Assembly (NCBI GenBank): GCA_021775455.1
Contig: JAJFHU010000004.1
Coordinates: 29,126 to 93,125, forward strand
Source: Hyphomicrobiales bacterium
Lineage (GTDB): Bacteria > Pseudomonadota > Alphaproteobacteria > Rhizobiales > Rhizobiaceae
Length of the DNA: 64,000 nt
Direction of reading: 5' to 3'
Positions within the stretch are counted from its first letter, which is position 1; each line of letters begins with the position of its first letter. The translations under genes were made by a program, and so were the position numbers. The notes beneath the pieces were generated by a model, which was not told the origin of the DNA, made no database searches, and saw only the letters and a list, made by a program, of their open reading frames with translations. Positions 58,940 to 64,000 of the stretch are shown here, piece after piece.

Positions 58940-60121
58940 ATGTCTGAGACCATTGTGATTGCAGGCGCCAAACGCACGCCAATGGGCGCCTTTCAGGGGG
59001 ATTTTTCCGATGTGGCTGCTCCAGTTTTGGGTGGTGCTGCCATATCTGCTGCACTCGAAGATGCAAGTGTAGCGCCAGACCGTATCGACGAAGTTTTGAT
59101 GGGGTGTGTGTTGTCAGCCGGTCTGGGGCAGGCTCCAGCCCGTCAGGCCATGCTTGCCGGTGGTTTGCCGAAAATTGTACCTGCTACAACGCTTAACAAG
59201 ATGTGCGGCTCGGGCATGAAGGCAACAATGATGGTCCATGATCAGCTGAAGGCCGGGAATGGAGAAGTTGTGGTAGCTGGCGGTATGGAGTCCATGACCA
59301 ACGCGCCCTATTTGCTTGAGAAAATGCGTGGTGGAGCCCGGTTAGGCCACGGTCAGGTTCTTGATCACATGTTTCTGGACGGGCTTGAAGACGCCTATGA
59401 TCGCGGCCGCTTGATGGGCACCTTCGCCGAAGATTGCGCCGAAAAGTATCAGTTCACCCGCGATGCCCAGGACGCCTACGCGCTGAAATCTCTTGAAAAT
59501 GCGCTCATGGCGGAAGAGGGCGGGAGTTTTTCCAGGGAGATTTGCCCGGTAACCGTTACAACCCGCGAGGGTGAAGCCGAGATTGCCCGGGATGAACAGC
59601 CAGCAAAGGCCCGGCCAGAAAAAATCCCGCAACTGAAACCAGCGTTCCGCAAGGAAGGAACCGTTACCGCTGCGAATTCGTCGTCAATTTCTGATGGGGC
59701 TGCAGCTTTGGTATTGACCACAAAGGGCGTGGCCGAAAGAGAAGGTCTTCCGGTTCGTGCGGTCATTCACGGACACTCCAGTCATGCCCAGGAACCTGGC
59801 TGGTTCACGACTGCTCCTGTTCCTGCAGCTCAAAAACTGCTGGAAAAGATTGGCTGGTCAAAAGATGAAGTGGATATCTGGGAAGTAAATGAAGCTTTCG
59901 CAGTTGTACCAATGGCATTTATGCATGAAATGGGCCTGGAGCGGGACATCGTCAATGTCCACGGGGGTGCCTGCGCCCTTGGACATCCGATCGGGGCATC
60001 CGGTGCACGTATAATTGTAACTCTGCTTAACGCATTGGAAACACACAATAAAAAACGTGGCGTTGCAGCAATTTGTATTGGCGGTGGTGAAGGTACCGCC
60101 ATTGCAATCGAGAGGGTTTGA
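58940..60121 (+). CDS. Acetyl-CoA C-acyltransferase (thiolase)
   Basis: 393 residues, normal length. Nucleophile C89 in LNKMCGSGMKATMM; GHPIG with H349; the second active-site cysteine C379 in AAICIGGGEGTA. Start IVIAGAKRTPMGAFQGDFSD is the standard thiolase opening. It could act in fatty-acid or amino-acid breakdown or in polyhydroxyalkanoate synthesis. The SDR gene follows after 7 bases, with a type 2 3-hydroxyacyl-CoA dehydrogenase character, so the pair probably carries out the last two steps of a beta-oxidation-type path. Confidence 0.9.
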   Translation: MSETIVIAGAKRTPMGAFQGDFSDVAAPVLGGAAISAALEDASVAPDRIDEVLMGCVLSAGLGQAPARQAMLAGGLPKIVPATTLNKMCGSGMKATMMVHDQLKAGNGEVVVAGGMESMTNAPYLLEKMRGGARLGHGQVLDHMFLDGLEDAYDRGRLMGTFAEDCAEKYQFTRDAQDAYALKSLENALMAEEGGSFSREICPVTVTTREGEAEIARDEQPAKARPEKIPQLKPAFRKEGTVTAANSSSISDGAAALVLTTKGVAEREGLPVRAVIHGHSSHAQEPGWFTTAPVPAAQKLLEKIGWSKDEVDIWEVNEAFAVVPMAFMHEMGLERDIVNVHGGACALGHPIGASGARIIVTLLNALETHNKKRGVAAICIGGGEGTAIAIERV

Positions 60122-60128
60122 ACTTGTC

Positions 60129-60899
60129 ATGAAACTCGACAAATCCATTTCAGCAATCATAACAGGTGGCGGTTCGGGTCTTGGAGAAGGTACTGCCCGT
60201 GCGCTGGCAGAGCATGGTGTGAAGGTTGGCATTTTTGATTTAAATGAAGACGGAGGCAACAAGGTAGCTTCCGACCTCGGTGGGGTCTTTGTGAAGGTCG
60301 ACGTTTCAGATTCCGCCTCAGTTGCCGCAGGTTTGGTGGAATTTCGCGGGAATTTAGGGCAGGAACGCATTTGCGTGAATTGTGCGGGTATTGCGCCTGC
60401 TGCCAAGACTGTTGATCGCGAAGGTGCAGCGCATGATCCGGCACTTTTTTCCAAAGTCATTGGAATCAATCTAGTCGGCACATTCAATGTGGCAAGCCAG
60501 TGCGCTGCCGGTATGGTCGCCAGCGAACCACTCAATGATGATGGGGAACGCGGTGTGATCATCAATACCGCTTCTGTTGCGGCTTATGACGGGCAGGTTG
60601 GGCAGATTGGCTATGGTGCTTCGAAAGCTGCGGTAGCTGGAATGACGCTGCCAATGGCGAGGGACCTGGCGCGTGATGGTGTGCGCGTGATGACGATTGC
60701 GCCTGGCATATTCGGCACACCGATGGTTTCCGGAATGCCGCAGGAAGTGCAGGAATCCCTTGGCGCCATGGTCCCCTTTCCATCACGGCTTGGACAGCCG
60801 GCTGAATATGCTTCGCTGGCACTTCAAATAATTGATAATCCGATGTTGAATGGTGAAACAATTCGTCTGGATGGTGCGATTCGAATGGCACCCAGATAG
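60129..60899 (+). CDS. SDR, 3-hydroxyacyl-CoA dehydrogenase type 2-like
   Basis: 256 residues from the ATG at 60129; an in-frame ATG inside the thiolase gene would add 24. Cofactor loop AIITGGGSGLGEGTARALAE, NAG-type CVNCAGIAPAAKTV, catalytic INTASVAAYDGQVGQIGYGASKA with Y-x3-K, and C-terminal NPMLNGETIRLDGAIRM. The overall style is that of HSD17B10-type 3-hydroxy-2-methylacyl-CoA dehydrogenases, which use NAD. Position after a thiolase supports this. Confidence 0.85.
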   Translation: MKLDKSISAIITGGGSGLGEGTARALAEHGVKVGIFDLNEDGGNKVASDLGGVFVKVDVSDSASVAAGLVEFRGNLGQERICVNCAGIAPAAKTVDREGAAHDPALFSKVIGINLVGTFNVASQCAAGMVASEPLNDDGERGVIINTASVAAYDGQVGQIGYGASKAAVAGMTLPMARDLARDGVRVMTIAPGIFGTPMVSGMPQEVQESLGAMVPFPSRLGQPAEYASLALQIIDNPMLNGETIRLDGAIRMAPR

Positions 60900-61060
60900 A
60901 CCCAAAAATTGCGCAGGTCTGGTTTCTTTTTGGCATATTCAAAAAATGCAATGCCTCCGTATTGGTGTATTGCATCGTCGCAGGTTGGGTGTATTTTCCG
61001 GTGAATTCATCATCAACACCATATCCGGCCCAAGTGGCTGAAAATGAAAGACGATTCATT

Positions 61061-63187
61061 ATGGCGAGCGAGACGGCATCAAAGAAACAGGTTGATGAGT
61101 TAATTGCGCTTTATGACACCGGCCAGCTTCAGCATGTATTGGAACACGGAAGCCAATTGCTTGAGCAATACCCGGGGGCCGTTGTTGTTTACAAGGTCCT
61201 GGCTGCAACCTACCTTGATTTGGGCCAACTTGATGAAGCGGTTGCGAACTACACCAAAGTCACACAGCTTGAGCCTGATAACGCAATTGCGCACTCCAAT
61301 CTTGGTGCAGTACTTCAAAAGCTTGGAAATATCGAAGATGCAATTGCCAATTACCGGATGGCGCTTGCAATCAACCCAGCTGACATTGAGAGCATGAGCA
61401 ACCTTGCCAGCGCACTGAATGAGGCTGGGCAGTTGGATGACGCCTGCGAAGTGCTCCTCAAGGCGATTAGTATCAAGCCGGATTATGCGGATGCTTATTA
61501 CAATTTGGGGTTGGCTCAAAAGGAATTGGGGGAAAATGAAGAGGCAGTAGAAAGCTTTCACAAGGTACTGAAACTACAGCCAAATTATGTGGAAGCGCTG
61601 AACAATCTCGGCGCGGTATTGGGCGTTCTTGGTCAATATAAAGAGGCGTTGAGCAGTTTGGAGGAAGCGCTTCAAAAAAAGCCCCGGTCCCCGGAAGTTC
61701 ATACCAATATTGGTAAAACGCTACGGAAGTCGGGGCGAATTGATGAGGCAATAGAAAGTTTCAACAAGGCGATACAGCTAAGACCAGACAATGCAACCGG
61801 TTACGCCAATTTGGGAAGCGCATTGAGTGAAGTGGGCAGATATGATGAAGCGATTGATTGCCACCAACAGGCGCTCAATCTTGAGCCTGATCTAGCATCA
61901 GCGCATTGCGGAATTGGTGTAGCCTATAATGGCCTTGGCAAACTGGATGATGCAATCACCAGCCTCAAGAAGGCGCTGGATTTTGAGCCGGGTCATGCTT
62001 CGGCGTATAGTGGACTTGGGGCCGCGTTCGGGGAGCTTGGCAAACGAAAGGAAGCAATTGCCAACTACGAGAAAGCGGTAGAACTGGATCCCGGCCTCGG
62101 GGCAACGCATTATGCGCTTAGCCGGTTCAAGAAATATTCGAATAATGATCCACATATTGATCAGCTCAAAGTGCTATTGAAAGATGAATCTGACACATCT
62201 GAAAGCGGCATGTTTTTGAATTACGCACTCGCAAAAGCATATGAAGATGTTGGTAGTGTAAAAGAGAGTTTTGATTGTCTGGTTCGTGCCAACAAGGTTC
62301 AAAAAACCAATACGGTTTACGAATTTTCCCAGGATCGCGAACTGTTTGATCGGATCAAATCCTGTTTTCAGAACTATTCCGTCGGGAATGTCCCACCTTT
62401 GCAAGGTAAAGAAAACGACAAACAGCCGATTTTCATTCTTGGAATGCCCAGATCGGGGACGACATTGGTTGAGCAGATTATAGCCAGCCATTCTGCGGTG
62501 TTTGGAGCCGGGGAACTTAATACCCTCAGTCAAGTTTTGGTGCCAATGGTGATGGGTGACCGGGAAGATGGCGAAGAACTGATTGAAGATAATCTCCATC
62601 TGATTCGATCAACCTATCTGGAGAGCCTTGAGCGGTTTGGGGTATCGGAACCGGTAATCACCGACAAGCTACCGCTGAATTTTCGCTGGATCGGATTTAT
62701 TGCTGCAGCGTTTCCAGATGCCAAAATCATCAATCTGATCCGGGATCCCATGGCAATTTGCTGGTCGATTTATCGAATCGCATTTAATTCCAACGTGCAT
62801 GGTTATTCAAACGACATGACAGAGCTTGCCGAGTACTACAAACTGTATGAAGATCTCATGGCATTTTGGCGGGAAAAGTTCCCCGGTTTGATTTACGATT
62901 TGGACTATCAGTCGCTTACTGAAAATCAGAAAGAAGAGACGCGTAAATTACTCGAATTTTGCGGTTTGGATTGGGAAGAGGCGTGTCTCAATTTCCATGA
63001 AACCGACCGGGTAGTTCAAACCGCGAGTTCTGTGCAAGTACGCAGCCAGATTTATCAGGGCAGTTCGAGGGATTGGGAGAAGTTCAAGAATCATCTTGGT
63101 CCATTGATGGAAGCTTTGCAGTACCACGATGACGAGCCTAAAGAGGTCAATTCTACGCTTTCCAAGATTCGAAACTGGTTTTCGTAA
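61061..63187 (+). CDS. TPR-sulfotransferase fusion protein
   Basis: 708 residues from the ATG at 61061; upstream in-frame sequence is unlikely to be coding. Residues ~10-380 are about ten tetratricopeptide repeats, with units such as AIAHSNLGAVLQKLGNIEDA and NATGYANLGSALSEVGRYDE. Residues ~450-700 are a sulfotransferase: PIFILGMPRSGTTLVEQIIA (PAPS loop) and KIINLIRDPMAICWSIYRIA (3'-phosphate site). TPR-sulfotransferases are frequent in alphaproteobacteria; acceptors, probably protein or surface glycan, are unknown. It is monocistronic here. Confidence 0.85.
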   Translation: MASETASKKQVDELIALYDTGQLQHVLEHGSQLLEQYPGAVVVYKVLAATYLDLGQLDEAVANYTKVTQLEPDNAIAHSNLGAVLQKLGNIEDAIANYRMALAINPADIESMSNLASALNEAGQLDDACEVLLKAISIKPDYADAYYNLGLAQKELGENEEAVESFHKVLKLQPNYVEALNNLGAVLGVLGQYKEALSSLEEALQKKPRSPEVHTNIGKTLRKSGRIDEAIESFNKAIQLRPDNATGYANLGSALSEVGRYDEAIDCHQQALNLEPDLASAHCGIGVAYNGLGKLDDAITSLKKALDFEPGHASAYSGLGAAFGELGKRKEAIANYEKAVELDPGLGATHYALSRFKKYSNNDPHIDQLKVLLKDESDTSESGMFLNYALAKAYEDVGSVKESFDCLVRANKVQKTNTVYEFSQDRELFDRIKSCFQNYSVGNVPPLQGKENDKQPIFILGMPRSGTTLVEQIIASHSAVFGAGELNTLSQVLVPMVMGDREDGEELIEDNLHLIRSTYLESLERFGVSEPVITDKLPLNFRWIGFIAAAFPDAKIINLIRDPMAICWSIYRIAFNSNVHGYSNDMTELAEYYKLYEDLMAFWREKFPGLIYDLDYQSLTENQKEETRKLLEFCGLDWEEACLNFHETDRVVQTASSVQVRSQIYQGSSRDWEKFKNHLGPLMEALQYHDDEPKEVNSTLSKIRNWFS

Positions 63188-63282
63188 CCCCGTTCAAGCC
63201 TTTGTAATTCAAATGAATTTTGCTCGCGTTCGGTAATTCGTGCAGTGATGCACTTTGTCGACAAATTCAGTTACAGAATCAA

Positions 63283-63307
63283 AAAGGCCCGGCAGAGCCG
63301 GGCCTTT
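63283..63307. terminator. Terminator downstream of the porin gene
   Basis: AAAGGCCCGGC (63283-63293) with GCCGGGCCTTT (63297-63307): a perfect 11-bp stem with a 3-base loop. The A-run on its left is a T-run for minus-strand transcripts, so it mainly serves the porin gene. It may also stop the TPR-sulfotransferase transcript. Confidence 0.85.
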
Positions 63308-63330
63308 CCGTATCAGATTAACTGACCAGC

Positions 63331-64000
63331 CTAGAAGTCGCGGCGAACCGTTACTTCGAAGTTGTCATAATCGAAGCTTACACCGTCCGTGTTACCGGCG
63401 CTAACCAGGTAAGAGGCTGAGCCCAATACAGAACCACGAGTGTAAGATGTCTTGACGTGGAAGCCAGGAGCAGCTGCCGGGTACCAGTTAAGGCCAACTG
63501 ACCACTGGTTCGTGTCACCTTCTTCAATTCCGGCACTTAGGCCAGCTACACCAGAAGCACAGTTGCCGCCTTGTCCAGGTGTAGTCATACCAGTACATGC
63601 AACACCGCCATCTACGTGGTAGAAGTTGGTCCAGAACTGAATTTCTTCAGTCAGGTCCATGCCGAATGCAACACCCCAGATTGTTTCAGGGTTTTCAGTC
63701 AGCAGGTTACCGTGAACATAGTCAGTGTTGTAGTCACCATCGTGTGCCCACATACCCCAGAGTGTACCACCTGGTACCATGCTTGAAAGGTCGAGGTTTG
63801 CACTGACTTTGTATGCCCAGCCACCAATATCGTTAACTGAACCACCGGTACCAATCAGCGAACCGGTCATTTCAGGAGCGATGGAGTCGTGTACTGCAGT
63901 ACCTGCAACACCCCAGCCGTCACCCGCATAGTTGAAACCAGCGTAGAAGTTTACGCGGCTGTCAGTACCACCATTGTTGGTAGCGTTACCGAATGAATCA
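63331..64000 (-). CDS. Porin, C-terminal part (runs off the right edge)
   Basis: The minus-strand frame is open to base 64000, so only the last ~222 residues are visible. The sequence alternates aromatic and polar residues as in outer-membrane beta strands: VNFYAGFNYAGDGWGVAGTA, GWAYKVSANLDLSSMVPGGT, IQFWTNFYHVDGG. It ends in VTVRRDF with the C-terminal phenylalanine required for outer-membrane insertion. A loop carries a cysteine pair (ACTGM...NCASG). It is a general porin of the Porin_2-like group of Rhizobiales. A terminator lies directly downstream. Confidence 0.8.
   Translation of the reverse strand, partial: DSFGNATNNGGTDSRVNFYAGFNYAGDGWGVAGTAVHDSIAPEMTGSLIGTGGSVNDIGGWAYKVSANLDLSSMVPGGTLWGMWAHDGDYNTDYVHGNLLTENPETIWGVAFGMDLTEEIQFWTNFYHVDGGVACTGMTTPGQGGNCASGVAGLSAGIEEGDTNQWSVGLNWYPAAAPGFHVKTSYTRGSVLGSASYLVSAGNTDGVSFDYDNFEVTVRRDF

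Overview
The window looks like chromosome of an alphaproteobacterium, most likely a marine member of the Hyphomicrobiales (Rhizobiales). The evidence is the character of RpoD, DnaG, CarB with its family-typical insertion and the Porin_2-like porin, the alphaproteobacterial gene neighbourhoods (carA / yqeY / dnaG / rpoD; greA near carB), and two sites matching the CtrA consensus TTAA-N7-TTAA. No rRNA or tRNA gene was seen. All assignments come from reading translated sequence; no database search was run.

Bases 1-16.1 kb: the end of an MFS permease, then a surface-glycan locus. Three plus-strand genes (a glycosyltransferase, an unusual nucleotidyltransferase-kinase fusion, a GT2 glycosyltransferase) converge, with a 29-bp overlap, on a long minus-strand series. 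Read in the direction of transcription this series is greA, a decayed pseC-type aminotransferase remnant, an RmlD-like reductase, a NeuB-family synthase, a GT2 enzyme, a PseB-type 4,6-dehydratase, a Gfo/Idh oxidoreductase, a PtmA-like SDR, a second Gfo/Idh oxidoreductase, an SpsF/NeuA-like cytidylyltransferase, a DUF4910 peptidase-like protein, a sulfotransferase and a surface-carbohydrate protein. It suggests a CMP-activated nonulosonic-acid-like sugar, but the aminotransferase is broken and PseG and PseH are not seen. The middle is visibly A+T-rich, which suggests transfer.

16.3-40 kb is mostly housekeeping: an amine-oxidase-like flavoprotein, a cysteine-rich repeat protein, carB, a glycine-rich protein, a zinc peptidase, transporters, TspO, photolyase, a glutathionyl-hydroquinone reductase, a sulfotransferase, carA, yqeY, dnaG and rpoD. 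An unrecognised beta-rich 260-residue protein lies convergent to rpoD.

40-49 kb is accessory in character: small conserved genes, an IS3-family remnant, an EF-hand protein, a tract of covarying hairpin repeats, an AAC(3)-I-like acetyltransferase in an Lrp-type operon, a PLP enzyme, an ScfR-type regulator, and a TetR regulator divergent from a class IV aminotransferase.

49-64 kb: a membrane-anchored DUF2235/Tle1-like hydrolase, a chromate pair (rhodanese-ChrB fusion plus ChrA), a non-pyrrolysine MttB-family methyltransferase, a DMT transporter, a glycerate kinase / thiolase / SDR set, a TPR-sulfotransferase and the end of a porin running off the right edge.
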